Below, piece after piece: positions 16,117-24,869 of a stretch of DNA of 54,857 bases. The number at the start of each line of letters is the position of its first letter. Within the stretch, counting starts at the first letter, position 1. The position numbers were made by a program, and so were the translations under genes. The stretch comes from CAYJBH01 sp964370825 (GTDB taxonomy: Bacteria; Bacillota; Clostridia; Oscillospirales; Ruminococcaceae): the NCBI GenBank assembly GCA_964370825.1, contig CAYJKY010000022.1:1-54857 (forward strand), in the 5' to 3' direction. The notes below the pieces were generated by a model that saw only the letters and a program-made list of their open reading frames with translations, ran no database searches and had not been told where the DNA came from.

Positions 16117-16848
16117 CTATGGCAGATAAGAGTATTTAAGCTTATACTCACGTGGGGATACCCCATATGTTTTCTTAAAGGTTTGACCAAAAACTTTAGA
16201 ATCCTTATACCCTAATAGCTGTGCTATCTCAAAGCTCTTTTTCCCTTCTGCAATATGTTTTGTCGCAAGCGACATTCTGTACTTTGTCAGATACTGGTAA
16301 GGCGTTAAGCCTACATTGTGCGAAAAATGTCGTATAAAATATTCTGTGCTGTAGCCACACAAATCGCTCAGGTGGTTTATATTAATTTTATACATATAGT
16401 TTTGCGATATATAATCTATTACTTTTTGTATATCATCAGAGTAGGAGTTAAATTTTTTGTGGGTGATAAGATAGCCTGTAAACACATCGGATAACGCTTC
16501 GATAATCAATGTCTGGGAGTGTGTGATAGCCTCCAAAAGCAACTCAAAAAGTCCGGCTAAAAATGCATTTTCCTTAAAATTTAATGCTACAACATCGTCA
16601 ACCGGGAAAGGCAGATTGGTCAGATGCATAAAAAGGCACTGCAACGGAACGGATTTGTTGGTTCTCATTTTATACGGTTTGTTGGTTGGAAACAGATATA
16701 CGTGATGTTGTTTAAGCTTAATAGTGCTAACCGCATCCTCATATATAGTTTCCCCTCCCAAAACAAAGTAGACTCTATTTTCCGAGGCATTGGTTTCGTC
16801 CACAAACCAATCGAAAGGTGCGGTTATATTGCCGTAAATTGTTAACAT
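16117..16848 (-). CDS. AraC family transcriptional regulator
   Basis: 243 aa. The N-terminal part (about 1-90) is a cupin-like sensor (QHHVYLFPTNKPYKM, VPLQCLFMHL). The C-terminal 100 residues contain the two helix-turn-helix motifs of AraC: ININHLSDLCGYSTEYFIRHF, and SFEIAQLLGYKDSKVFGQTF ending GVSPREYKLKY. GGGTGG precedes the ATG. It probably controls the URO-D-fold gene that follows on the same strand. Confidence 0.93.
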   Translation of the reverse strand: MLTIYGNITAPFDWFVDETNASENRVYFVLGGETIYEDAVSTIKLKQHHVYLFPTNKPYKMRTNKSVPLQCLFMHLTNLPFPVDDVVALNFKENAFLAGLFELLLEAITHSQTLIIEALSDVFTGYLITHKKFNSYSDDIQKVIDYISQNYMYKININHLSDLCGYSTEYFIRHFSHNVGLTPYQYLTKYRMSLATKHIAEGKKSFEIAQLLGYKDSKVFGQTFKKTYGVSPREYKLKYSYLP

Positions 16849-16887
16849 TATGCCACCCTAAAACAGAATTATTTTTTTGTTACAGAT

Positions 16888-16915
16888 ATTATACCATATA
16901 ATAAAAAATATGCAA
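16888..16915 (-). promoter_or_regulatory. promoter of the AraC regulator
   Basis: Minus-strand TTGCAT (16910-16915), 16-bp spacer, TATAAT (16888-16893) with TGG directly before it. Confidence 0.6.
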
Positions 16916-17014
16916 AAAGATAACGAATCTGATTGACTAATGGCTAATGATAAAAGATAAAGGATTGAAAATTGTATAATCTCACAATTAAACAAAATTT
17001 TTTTACAAATACTA

Positions 17015-17043
17015 TGGTAATTTTTTTATTGTTATGATATAAT
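17015..17043 (+). promoter_or_regulatory. promoter of the hydrogenase operon
   Basis: Perfect TATAAT (17038-17043) with extended -10 TGA; the -35 position (TGGTAA, 17015-17020) is weak. An extended -10 may compensate, or an activator may be needed. No Rex-like operator palindrome was seen. Confidence 0.6.
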
Positions 17044-17097
17044 TTTATCAAGCGTCCAAAACAAATGTTACCAATAAGTTATAAGAAAGGAAAATGT

Positions 17098-17595
17098 ATG
17101 GCAAAAAATGTTAAGGTGCCGGCTTTTAAGGGAACACAACAACAAATTGATACCCTAAAAGCTAAGATTTCTGACATTAAGTCAGAGCCCGGTGCACTTA
17201 TGCCTGCACTTCAAATTGCACAGGATATTTTCGGATATCTACCGATTGAGGTTCAGCGCGTGGTATCGGAGGAGTTAGACAAGCCTCTTGCAGAGGTTTA
17301 CGGAGTTGCTACCTTCTACTCACAGTTTTCACTCACACCCAAGGGGGATTATAAGGTCTCGGTATGTCTTGGAACGGCATGTTATGTAAAGGGTGCCGGA
17401 GATATATTTGATAGGTTTAGCCAGAAACTCGGAATTGAAAACGGAGAGTGTACTGAAGACGGTCGCTTCTCGCTCGATGCATGTCGTTGCATCGGTGCAT
17501 GTGGTCTTGCACCGGTTCTTACCGTTAACGAGGATGTCCACGGACGTCTTACCGCCGACGATGTAGACAGTATTCTTGCCAAGTACGCACAGTAA
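17098..17595 (+). CDS. hydC: bifurcating [FeFe] hydrogenase gamma subunit (NuoE-like)
   Basis: 165-aa NuoE/HydC-type thioredoxin-fold subunit carrying one [2Fe-2S] cluster. Ligands are Cys90 and Cys95 (SVCLGTACYVKGA) and Cys131 and Cys135 (CRCIGACGLAP). With HydB and HydA it forms the cytoplasmic complex coupling ferredoxin and NADH oxidation to H2 formation. Start 17098 is used because GAAAGGAAA directly precedes it and homologues begin there; an in-frame ATG 33 nt upstream has no ribosome site. First gene of the five-gene operon. Confidence 0.93.
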   Translation: MAKNVKVPAFKGTQQQIDTLKAKISDIKSEPGALMPALQIAQDIFGYLPIEVQRVVSEELDKPLAEVYGVATFYSQFSLTPKGDYKVSVCLGTACYVKGAGDIFDRFSQKLGIENGECTEDGRFSLDACRCIGACGLAPVLTVNEDVHGRLTADDVDSILAKYAQ

Positions 17596-17598
17596 AAA

Positions 17599-18135
17599 AT
17601 GCAGGAGCTATCGCTAAATGTGCTTGATATTGCACAAAACTCGGTAAAGGCTAAGGCAACCCGGATTGATATTTCGCTCGACGAAAAACCCGGGGTTTCG
17701 GTCATCGTGATAAGGGATAACGGCTGTGGTATGTCACAGGAGCAGCTGCAAAACGTAACCGATCCCTTCTTCACCTCCCGAACCACTCGATCGGTAGGGC
17801 TAGGAATTCCGTTTTTCAAAATGGCGGCAGAACAGACGGGTGGTGGTTTCGACATTACCTCACAGCTCGGTGTAGGCACCGTGGTAACGGCAACCTTCAA
17901 CACCGATCATATCGATGCGCTTCCCATGGGAAACATGGCAGACACGCTTTATACATTGATAAGCTGTAACGAGGATATCGATTTCTACTATACCCATAAA
18001 AGCCCGAAGGGTGAGTTCACTACCGACACGGTACAGCTGAGGGAGATTCTTGACGGAGTTCCGCTTAGCGAGGCAAGCATAGCAAATTTTTTGCGCGAAT
18101 ATTTTAAAGAAAATATAGAGGAAATAAGTTTATGA
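17599..18135 (+). CDS. HATPase-fold ATP-binding protein of the hydrogenase operon
   Basis: 178-aa single-domain protein with the GHKL (histidine-kinase/HSP90-type) ATPase fold: N box with Asn14 in LDIAQNSVKAKA, G1 box RDNGCGM (residues 39-45), and G2 box RSVGLGIPFFK (64-74). No phosphoacceptor His domain or sensor domain is present. The C-terminal 80 residues are not recognised. It sits 3 nt after hydC and overlaps the next gene by 4 nt (ATGA). Proteins of this kind recur in clostridial hyd operons, but their role (regulation, assembly or kinase) is not known. Confidence 0.8.
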   Translation: MQELSLNVLDIAQNSVKAKATRIDISLDEKPGVSVIVIRDNGCGMSQEQLQNVTDPFFTSRTTRSVGLGIPFFKMAAEQTGGGFDITSQLGVGTVVTATFNTDHIDALPMGNMADTLYTLISCNEDIDFYYTHKSPKGEFTTDTVQLREILDGVPLSEASIANFLREYFKENIEEISL

Positions 18136-18500
18136 AAAGTTTAGAAGAACTAAAGGCTCTGCGTGACAAAGCAAAACAAAACATCGGTGTTCGTGACGAC
18201 GGCGAGGGTAACTATCGTGTTGTTGTAGGTATGGCTACCTGCGGAATTGCCGCCGGTGCACGTCCCATACTTACAGGCTTTTCCGAAGAGGTTGCAAAGC
18301 GTCAGCTTGCTAACGTAACCATAGCACAGACAGGATGTATCGGCATCTGTCAATACGAGCCTGTTGCAGAGGTTTTCGCACCAAACGGTGAGAAGACAAC
18401 CTATGTTAAGCTAACCCCTGAAATGATTTCAAAAATTGTTAGCGATCATCTTGTAAATGGAAATCCGGTTTCCGAATACACCATAGGTGCAAATAAATAA
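18132..18500 (+). CDS. thioredoxin-like [2Fe-2S] ferredoxin
   Basis: 122-aa stand-alone thioredoxin-like [2Fe-2S] protein. Cys residues in MATCGIAAGA and in QTGCIGICQYEP provide the cluster. It resembles the N-terminal domain of HydB and is probably an extra electron-carrying subunit or assembly partner of the hydrogenase. The start overlaps the HATPase stop (ATGA), showing coupling. A hairpin (TCGTG/CACGA near 18530) in the following 92-nt gap may affect message stability or subunit ratio. Confidence 0.85.
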   Translation: MKSLEELKALRDKAKQNIGVRDDGEGNYRVVVGMATCGIAAGARPILTGFSEEVAKRQLANVTIAQTGCIGICQYEPVAEVFAPNGEKTTYVKLTPEMISKIVSDHLVNGNPVSEYTIGANK

Positions 18501-18592
18501 TCGACTTATAAAAATTCTTATCGTGCGAGGGGCTCACGACGTGCGGTAGAATTGTTTAAAGATGTGAGCAGAAAGGCTTATGGTGCTTTTAT

Positions 18593-20380
18593 ATGTATCG
18601 TTCCCATGTATTGGTATGCGGCGGAACCGGATGTTCATCGTCAGGCAGCGCAAAGATAATCGAATCTTTCGACAAGGAAATTGCGGCGGCCGGACTTTCC
18701 TCCGAGGTTAAGGTGGTTCCCACCGGATGTTTCGGACTATGTGCACTCGGACCCATCGTTGTTATCTATCCGGAAGGCGCCTTCTATTCAATGGTTGATG
18801 TGAAGGACATACCGGAAATAGTTTCCGAACACCTGTTAAAGGGTCGTATTGTTCAACGTTTACTCTACACCGAAACGGTTGAGGACGGCGTTATCAAATC
18901 TCTTAACGAGACAGGATTTTACAAAAAACAGGAGCGTGTTGCCCTGCGTAACTGCGGTGTAATCGATCCCGAAAAAATTGAAGAGTATATTGCATACGAC
19001 GGATATGCGGCACTCGGCAAGGTTTTGACCGAGATGAAGCCGGAGGATGTTGTTCAGACAATACTCGATAGTGGACTTCGCGGCCGTGGTGGCGGCGGCT
19101 TCCCAACCGGCTTAAAATGGAAATTCTGTGCTCAGAGCCAGGGCGACCAAAAATATGTATGCTGTAACGCCGACGAAGGCGACCCAGGTGCATTTATGGA
19201 TCGTTCCATCTTAGAGGGTGACCCACATGCATTGCTTGAGGCTATGGCTATTGCAGGATACGCAATCGGTGCAGACAAGGGCTATGTTTATGTTCGTGCT
19301 GAGTACCCAATCGCTGTTAAGCGTCTTGAGATTGCACTTGCTCAGGCTCGTGAAATGGGTCTTTTCGGTAAAAACATCTTCGGTACCGACTTTAACTTTG
19401 ACCTTGAAATTAAGCTTGGCGCCGGTGCGTTCGTCTGTGGTGAGGAAACAGCACTGTTGACCTCCATCGAGGGAAACCGTGGTGAACCCCGTCCCCGTCC
19501 TCCTTTCCCTGCAATTAAGGGTCTGTTCGGCAAGCCGACAATCCTAAACAATGTTGAAACATATGCAAATATACCGAGAATTATCCTTCTGGGTGCAGAT
19601 TGGTTTGCCGGAATGGGCACCGAAAAGTCTAAGGGCACCAAGGTTTTCGCACTCGGCGGCAAGATTAACAACACCGGCCTTGTAGAGGTTCCGATGGGTA
19701 CAACCCTTCGTGAGGTTGTTGAGGTTATCGGCGGTGGTATTCCGGACGGTAAAAAGTTTAAAGCGGCACAGACCGGCGGTCCTTCCGGCGGATGTATCCC
19801 CGCATCGCACATCGACACACCTATCGATTATGATAACCTTATTGCAATCGGCTCCATGATGGGTAGCGGCGGTCTCATCGTTATGGATGAGGACAACTGT
19901 ATGGTTGACATCGCACGTTTCTTCTTGGATTTCACCGTAGACGAGAGCTGTGGAAAATGTACACCCTGTCGTGTAGGTACTAAGCGTCTTCTAGAGTTAC
20001 TTGACAAGATTACCGACGGACGTGGCGAAGCCTCCGATCTCGACGATATCGAGGAACTTGCGGCATTTATTAAGGACAACAGCCTTTGCGGACTTGGTCA
20101 GACAGCACCAAACCCTGTTCTTTCCACCATGAGATATTTCCGTGAAGAGTACGAGGCACACATTTTCAACAAAAAGTGTCCTGCCGGAGTATGTAAAAAT
20201 CTGCTTAACTTCTCCATTATACCGGAGAAATGTAAGGGCTGTACCGCATGTAAGCGTGTATGTCCGGTCGGTGCTATCACCGGCGATGTGAAACAGGTTC
20301 ATGTTATCGACACCGAAAAATGTATCAAGTGTGGCGCCTGTATCGAAAAATGTAAGTTCGACGCTATCATCAAATCTTAA
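18593..20380 (+). CDS. hydB: bifurcating [FeFe] hydrogenase beta subunit (NuoF-like)
   Basis: 595-aa flavoprotein where NAD(H) and ferredoxin electrons meet. Domains: N-terminal [2Fe-2S] thioredoxin fold (Cys9, Cys14, Cys46, Cys50); NuoF FMN/NADH site with GRGGGGFPTG (164-173) and CNADEGDPGA (191-200); SLBB; the [4Fe-4S] motif ESCGKCTPCR; and a C-terminal pair of [4Fe-4S] clusters (CKGCTACKRVC and CIKCGACIEKC). The extra ferredoxin domain is typical of HydB of bifurcating enzymes. The ribosome site is weak: AAAGG is about 18 nt upstream and no alternative in-frame start exists. Confidence 0.96.
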   Translation: MYRSHVLVCGGTGCSSSGSAKIIESFDKEIAAAGLSSEVKVVPTGCFGLCALGPIVVIYPEGAFYSMVDVKDIPEIVSEHLLKGRIVQRLLYTETVEDGVIKSLNETGFYKKQERVALRNCGVIDPEKIEEYIAYDGYAALGKVLTEMKPEDVVQTILDSGLRGRGGGGFPTGLKWKFCAQSQGDQKYVCCNADEGDPGAFMDRSILEGDPHALLEAMAIAGYAIGADKGYVYVRAEYPIAVKRLEIALAQAREMGLFGKNIFGTDFNFDLEIKLGAGAFVCGEETALLTSIEGNRGEPRPRPPFPAIKGLFGKPTILNNVETYANIPRIILLGADWFAGMGTEKSKGTKVFALGGKINNTGLVEVPMGTTLREVVEVIGGGIPDGKKFKAAQTGGPSGGCIPASHIDTPIDYDNLIAIGSMMGSGGLIVMDEDNCMVDIARFFLDFTVDESCGKCTPCRVGTKRLLELLDKITDGRGEASDLDDIEELAAFIKDNSLCGLGQTAPNPVLSTMRYFREEYEAHIFNKKCPAGVCKNLLNFSIIPEKCKGCTACKRVCPVGAITGDVKQVHVIDTEKCIKCGACIEKCKFDAIIKS

Positions 20381-20398
20381 CTGGAGGAACTTCGAATA

Positions 20399-22150
20399 AT
20401 GGCTAACGTAAATATTAAAATCAACGGTGTTGATTATTCGGTAGACAGCTCAATGACCATCCTCGAGGCCGCACATTCGGTCGGCATCGAGATACCGACA
20501 CTGTGCTACCTTAAGGAAATCAATGCTATCGGCGCCTGCCGAGTGTGTGTGGTTGAGGTTAAAGGGGCACGCACCCTGGTAACCGCCTGTGTACACCCGG
20601 TAAGTGAGGGTATGGAGGTTAACACCCACAGCCCCCGTGTGCATAATGCACGTCGCACCAACCTACAGCTCACCCTCTCCACCCATAATCAAGACTGTCT
20701 CGGCTGTGTACGTAGTGGAAACTGCGAGCTACAGCATCTATGTCAGGAATACGGCATAACCAACACCGACCGTTTTGCGGGAATTAAGAATGAATATCTA
20801 ACAGATGACAGCGCCGTTCATATGAGCCGCGACGATTCTAAGTGTATTCTCTGCCGTCGTTGTATTGCGGCATGTAAAAACTGGCAGAATGTTGGATGTA
20901 TCGGCACTAACGACCGTGGATTTAAAACCCATGTTGCTTGTGCATTTGAGGCAAATCTTAACGATTCTACCTGTGTATCCTGCGGTCAGTGTATCGTAGT
21001 TTGCCCGACAGGTGCAATCACCATGAAGGACGACACTCAAAAGGTTTGGGATGCACTTGCAGATCCAAGCAAATATGTTATTGTACAGACCGCTCCGTCG
21101 GTTCGTGCAACACTCGGCGAGGCATTTGGTATGCCGGTAGGCACCAACGTAGAGGGCAAAATGGCTGCCGCACTTCGTCGCCTTGGCTTTGACGGTGTTT
21201 TTGACACAGACTTTGCCGCCGACCTTACAATCATGGAGGAAGCAACCGAGTTTCTACACCGCTTCCAGCATGGCGGAACACTTCCGCTTATTACAAGCTG
21301 TAGTCCGGGCTGGGTTAAGTATTGCGAAACCTTCCACCCCGACTTTATCCCGAATCTCTCCACCTGTAAATCACCCCAACAGATGTTCGGTGCAACAGCT
21401 AAAACCTACTATGCACAGCTAATTGGCAAGGATCCTAAGGAAATCTTTGTTGCCTCGGTAATGCCTTGTACAGCAAAGAAGTTTGAGGTTGGTCGTGAGG
21501 ATCAAGCAGCGGCAGGCGCCGGAATTCCCGACGTTGATGTTGCCCTCACAACCCAGGAAATGGCAAGAATGGTTGCCCGTGCAGGTATCGATTTTGTTAA
21601 CCTACCGGACGAAGATTTCGACCCGGCTATGGGCGAGGCAACAGGTGCCGGACACATCTTCGGCGCAACCGGTGGTGTTATGGAGGCCGCACTTCGTACG
21701 GCGGTGTTCACCCTTACCGGCAAGGCACCGGAATCGCTTGACTTCCACGATGTCCGCGGTACCGCAAACATTAAGGAGGCAACCTACGACATTAACGGAA
21801 TTAAGGTTCGTGTCTGCGTTGCATCTGGACTTGCAAACTGTAATGAGGTTCTTCGCCGTGTTAAGGCAGGCGAGGCACAGTACGACTTCATCGAGTTCAT
21901 GGCTTGCCCCGGCGGCTGTGTAAACGGTGGAGGCCAACCGGTACAGTCGGCGGCTGTTCGTAACTTTATCGACCTAAAGGGTCTGCGTGCACAGGCATTG
22001 TACGGCGAGGACAAAAACATGGCTGTTCGCATGAGCCACGAAAACCAGTCGGTAAAGAAACTATACGACGACTACCTCGGCGAACCCGGAGGACACAAAG
22101 CACACTCCATCCTACACACCAAATACTCCGAGCGTACCAAGAGATACTAA
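20399..22150 (+). CDS. hydA: bifurcating [FeFe] hydrogenase catalytic subunit
   Basis: 583-aa H2-evolving subunit. It has an N-terminal plant-type [2Fe-2S] domain, a His-Cys3 [4Fe-4S] site (HNQDCLGCVRSGNC), two [4Fe-4S] clusters (CILCRRCIAACK, CVSCGQCIVVC) and the H-cluster domain. H-cluster motifs are L1 TSCSPGW (299-305), L2 MPCTAKKFE (355-363) and L3 EFMACPGGC (499-507); a small-subunit-like tail ends with LHTKYSER. In CpI-type enzymes the residue after the first H-cluster Cys is a proton-relay Cys; here it is Ser302. GGAGG lies 11 nt upstream. No maturase genes (hydE, hydF, hydG) are nearby. Confidence 0.96.
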   Translation: MANVNIKINGVDYSVDSSMTILEAAHSVGIEIPTLCYLKEINAIGACRVCVVEVKGARTLVTACVHPVSEGMEVNTHSPRVHNARRTNLQLTLSTHNQDCLGCVRSGNCELQHLCQEYGITNTDRFAGIKNEYLTDDSAVHMSRDDSKCILCRRCIAACKNWQNVGCIGTNDRGFKTHVACAFEANLNDSTCVSCGQCIVVCPTGAITMKDDTQKVWDALADPSKYVIVQTAPSVRATLGEAFGMPVGTNVEGKMAAALRRLGFDGVFDTDFAADLTIMEEATEFLHRFQHGGTLPLITSCSPGWVKYCETFHPDFIPNLSTCKSPQQMFGATAKTYYAQLIGKDPKEIFVASVMPCTAKKFEVGREDQAAAGAGIPDVDVALTTQEMARMVARAGIDFVNLPDEDFDPAMGEATGAGHIFGATGGVMEAALRTAVFTLTGKAPESLDFHDVRGTANIKEATYDINGIKVRVCVASGLANCNEVLRRVKAGEAQYDFIEFMACPGGCVNGGGQPVQSAAVRNFIDLKGLRAQALYGEDKNMAVRMSHENQSVKKLYDDYLGEPGGHKAHSILHTKYSERTKRY

Positions 22151-22180
22151 CCCTCGGATAGCGGCAACAATAAAAGGTAT

Positions 22181-22280
22181 AATCAAGCAACGCTTGATTT
22201 TGAACTACTAAATAACTGTATATACGGTTACCGCTAAAGAAACAAACTACCACTATCAAAAATTGATAGTGGTAGTTTTA
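22181..22280 (+). terminator. tandem terminators after hydA
   Basis: First hairpin: AATCAAGC (22181-22188) / GCTTGATT (22192-22199), then a short T-run. Second: a perfect 16-bp stem (22244-22259 with 22263-22278), AAA loop, then TTTTA. The second alone should be efficient. Confidence 0.88.
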
Positions 22281-22741
22281 CTTTGTAGAGATTATGTTCA
22301 TATAGCGAAACAAGTTTAGCATTGGAAGTTAGGTTAGTCTGTTATTCTTGTTATGCTCATTGCACTAAATTGCTACGCAGTGGTCTTGACGAACTTTAAG
22401 CAGTCTGATAAAATTTTACCACAATCTAAACCACGTTAATCCCTATCGAAAATCGACTGGAAATACCAGTAGGGGTTAGTTTTATCCAGTATCTTTGGTC
22501 GATTTCACCATACCTCTCTATTGATTTTAATTTTATTATATCATCAAATAATATTTTAACCATTCCATATTTGCTATACTTCTGTATTAAATTGAAAAGA
22601 ACAAATAGGACATGCATTAATTTTCAACTTCTTCGCAATACGTCCTACAATCGCAAATTTGCATAGTTTAATAGCGGTTGTAAGGAGGCCATATTGTAAA
22701 AAAAGTTGACAAAATGCATGTCCATGTTTGTCCCATAACTA
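22281..22741. other. gene-free region after the hydrogenase operon
   Basis: About 460 bp with no credible gene. A 63-codon minus-strand frame (22426-22617) lacks a ribosome site and resembles nothing I know. Just upstream of it, in another minus-strand frame, a start-less stretch encodes LCKFAIVGRIAKKLK and then NACPICSF, with a possible CxxC. Together these may be remnants of a decayed gene, or chance. Confidence 0.4.
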
Positions 22742-23260
22742 CTAACTCGCTATTCCCAATTTTATTCGGTCGGGCATAAAGCCATATACCTGTTCTATGT
22801 CAATCAATTCTTTTTCGTATGCTTGTGTCAATGTGTAAATTTCATCATCTTTAATGGCATAGATTGCAATGGAATAGGGCTGATATATACAATAATGGTG
22901 GAATGTGTATTCCCCTAATGTTTCTGAACATTCCGCATCAGCTGCGAATTGATTATCATAAACAGCCTGATATACACGCCAATCATTTGAGGTTCCGAAA
23001 AACATAATACGATTTTCACTTATTGTCGGTTTATCTATTGAAAGACTGTCAGCAAAGTATGTTTCAAAAGCATTTATATCCTCCTGCAAAAAAGAAGTGT
23101 CTGCTATTTCCTCAGAGTTTGTGTTGTCTTGTTCATTGCCTCTAGCTTCGGACATATCCTCGCTATTTGAAACAGGCTCACCGTTTTCCGCTAATTGATC
23201 GCACCCGGCTAATGCAAAAATACAAAGGAGCAAAAGCAATAAATTTAATATTTTTTTCAT
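22742..23260 (-). CDS. small lipoprotein of unknown function
   Basis: 172 aa with a classic lipoprotein signal (KKILNLLLLLLCIFALAGC; Cys20 lipidated), then an acidic Ser/Asn/Glu-rich linker to about residue 55 and a soluble domain of about 115 residues rich in Tyr, including FHHYCIYQPYSIAIYAI. No family recognised. AGGTG precedes the start. Monocistronic and convergent with the hydrogenase operon. A surface-anchored protein is all that can be said. Confidence 0.75.
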   Translation of the reverse strand: MKKILNLLLLLLCIFALAGCDQLAENGEPVSNSEDMSEARGNEQDNTNSEEIADTSFLQEDINAFETYFADSLSIDKPTISENRIMFFGTSNDWRVYQAVYDNQFAADAECSETLGEYTFHHYCIYQPYSIAIYAIKDDEIYTLTQAYEKELIDIEQVYGFMPDRIKLGIAS

Positions 23261-23374
23261 ATTGTAACACCTATTTTATGATACACGGTCCCTTCGTTCG
23301 TCTTTAAGCTTTTTGATAGTGGATAAGTGACTTTCATTTTATCAAACAAACTATAAAATGTAAAGCATTAATCG

Positions 23375-23403
23375 TTGCATGACACGATTATTTATGATAG
23401 TAT
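23375..23403 (+). promoter_or_regulatory. promoter of uxaC
   Basis: TTGCAT (23375-23380), 17-bp spacer, TAGTAT (23398-23403); a modest match to consensus. Confidence 0.5.
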
Positions 23404-23433
23404 AGAAATAAATAAAACAGTAGGGTGAGCATT

Positions 23434-24834
23434 ATGAAAAAATTTTTGGATAAAGACTTTTTACTGCAAAGCGAAACTGCAAAAACACTGTACCATGAAT
23501 ATGCCGCAGACATGCCGATTTTTGATTATCACAACCATCTTAGTGCCAAGGAGATATACGACGATGTTACCTTTGAAAGCATCTCTAAGGTTTGGCTTGG
23601 AGGGGATCATTACAAATGGCGGCTTATGCGATCAAACGGAATAGATGAGGAGTGCATAACCGGTAACAAAGGCGATCTTGAAAAGTTTACTGCCTATGCA
23701 TCGTGTATGCCCTATGCCATCGGAAATCCGCTCTATCACTGGAGCCACATGGAGCTGCAACGTTTTTTTGGGATATATGATATCTTAAGCGAGAAAACCG
23801 CCGAGGACATCTATAATAAATGCAACGAAATGCTAAAGGGTGCGGATTTTTCGGTCAGAAACCTGATAAAGCGTTCTAACGTCATGGCTCTTTGCACAAC
23901 CGATGACCCAAGGGATGATTTAAAATACCACAAGATGCTTGCAGAGGAGAGCTTTGAGGTGAAAGTTCTCCCAACCTTCCGACCCGACAACGTTGTAAAC
24001 ATAGAAAAACCATCCTTTTTAACCTACCTAAAATCACTAAACGAGATGGGCTATGCGACGGACAGTCTACAGGATTTACTTGATTTTTTAAAGGAACGCA
24101 TAAAATATTTTCACGAGGCAGGCTGTCGGCTGTCCGACCACGGGTTGGAAATTGTCATGTGCCTCGATGCCGAGGAATCTGATGTGGCGGTAATATACAA
24201 CAAAGCGCTTTTGGGTGAAAACGTTTCGATAGATGAGCTTCGCAGATACAAGGGCTATGTCCTGTCATTTCTCGGGAAGGAGTACAGCAGGCTCGGTTGG
24301 GTACAGCAGTACCACATCGGTGCGCTGAGAAATAACTCGACACGAATGTTTAATATGGTAGGGGCGGATACCGGCTTTGACTCCATAAACGACAGACCCA
24401 TCGCCGAAGATCTCTCAAGGTTGATGAACAGCATGGATGTAGACAATCTTCTACCGAAAACAATTTTATACACGGTGAACTCTGCCGATAACGCAGTGCT
24501 TGCCGCAATGCTCGGAAACTTTCAGGGCGGTGGAGTGGTAGGCAAAATACAGTTCGGCTCCGGCTGGTGGTTTATGGACACCAAGGCAGGCATGATTAAA
24601 CAGATGGAGGATCTTGCCTCGATGGGGTTGCTTTCACGCTTTGTCGGGATGCTAACCGATTCGAGAAGCTTCCTCTCCTTTCCACGTCACGAGTATTTCC
24701 GCCGTATTATGTGCAATGAAATAGCAAATCTCGTAGAAAACGGCGAATATCCCGCAGACTATGAGGCACTAAAGGAGATAGTCTGCGGGATATGTTACAA
24801 TAATATTAAGAATTATATCAATATTGATTTATAG
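23434..24834 (+). CDS. uxaC: uronate isomerase
   Basis: 466-aa member of the amidohydrolase fold that interconverts glucuronate/fructuronate and galacturonate/tagaturonate, the first cytoplasmic step of hexuronate use. Features: N-terminal IFDYHNHLSAKEI with the metal-binding His33/His35, the WLGGDHYKWRLMR segment, and C-terminal GMLTDSRSFLSFPRHEYFRR typical of UxaC. GTG at 23425 is in frame, but it overlaps the ribosome site AGGGTGA, so ATG 23434 is chosen. No other hexuronate gene (uxaA, uxaB, kdg) is in the window. Confidence 0.95.
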   Translation: MKKFLDKDFLLQSETAKTLYHEYAADMPIFDYHNHLSAKEIYDDVTFESISKVWLGGDHYKWRLMRSNGIDEECITGNKGDLEKFTAYASCMPYAIGNPLYHWSHMELQRFFGIYDILSEKTAEDIYNKCNEMLKGADFSVRNLIKRSNVMALCTTDDPRDDLKYHKMLAEESFEVKVLPTFRPDNVVNIEKPSFLTYLKSLNEMGYATDSLQDLLDFLKERIKYFHEAGCRLSDHGLEIVMCLDAEESDVAVIYNKALLGENVSIDELRRYKGYVLSFLGKEYSRLGWVQQYHIGALRNNSTRMFNMVGADTGFDSINDRPIAEDLSRLMNSMDVDNLLPKTILYTVNSADNAVLAAMLGNFQGGGVVGKIQFGSGWWFMDTKAGMIKQMEDLASMGLLSRFVGMLTDSRSFLSFPRHEYFRRIMCNEIANLVENGEYPADYEALKEIVCGICYNNIKNYINIDL

Positions 24835-24869
24835 TATATAGTTGTCCAAGTTGAATGACTATATTATTA

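Noticed and set aside
19342..19818. 158-codon minus-strand frame
   Set aside because: Shadow within hydB, which carries the NuoF motifs in this interval.
21483..21923. 146-codon plus-strand frame
   Set aside because: Out-of-frame shadow inside hydA.
22426..22617. 63-codon minus-strand frame in the gene-free region
   Set aside because: No ribosome site, no recognisable motif; kept only as a possible gene remnant.
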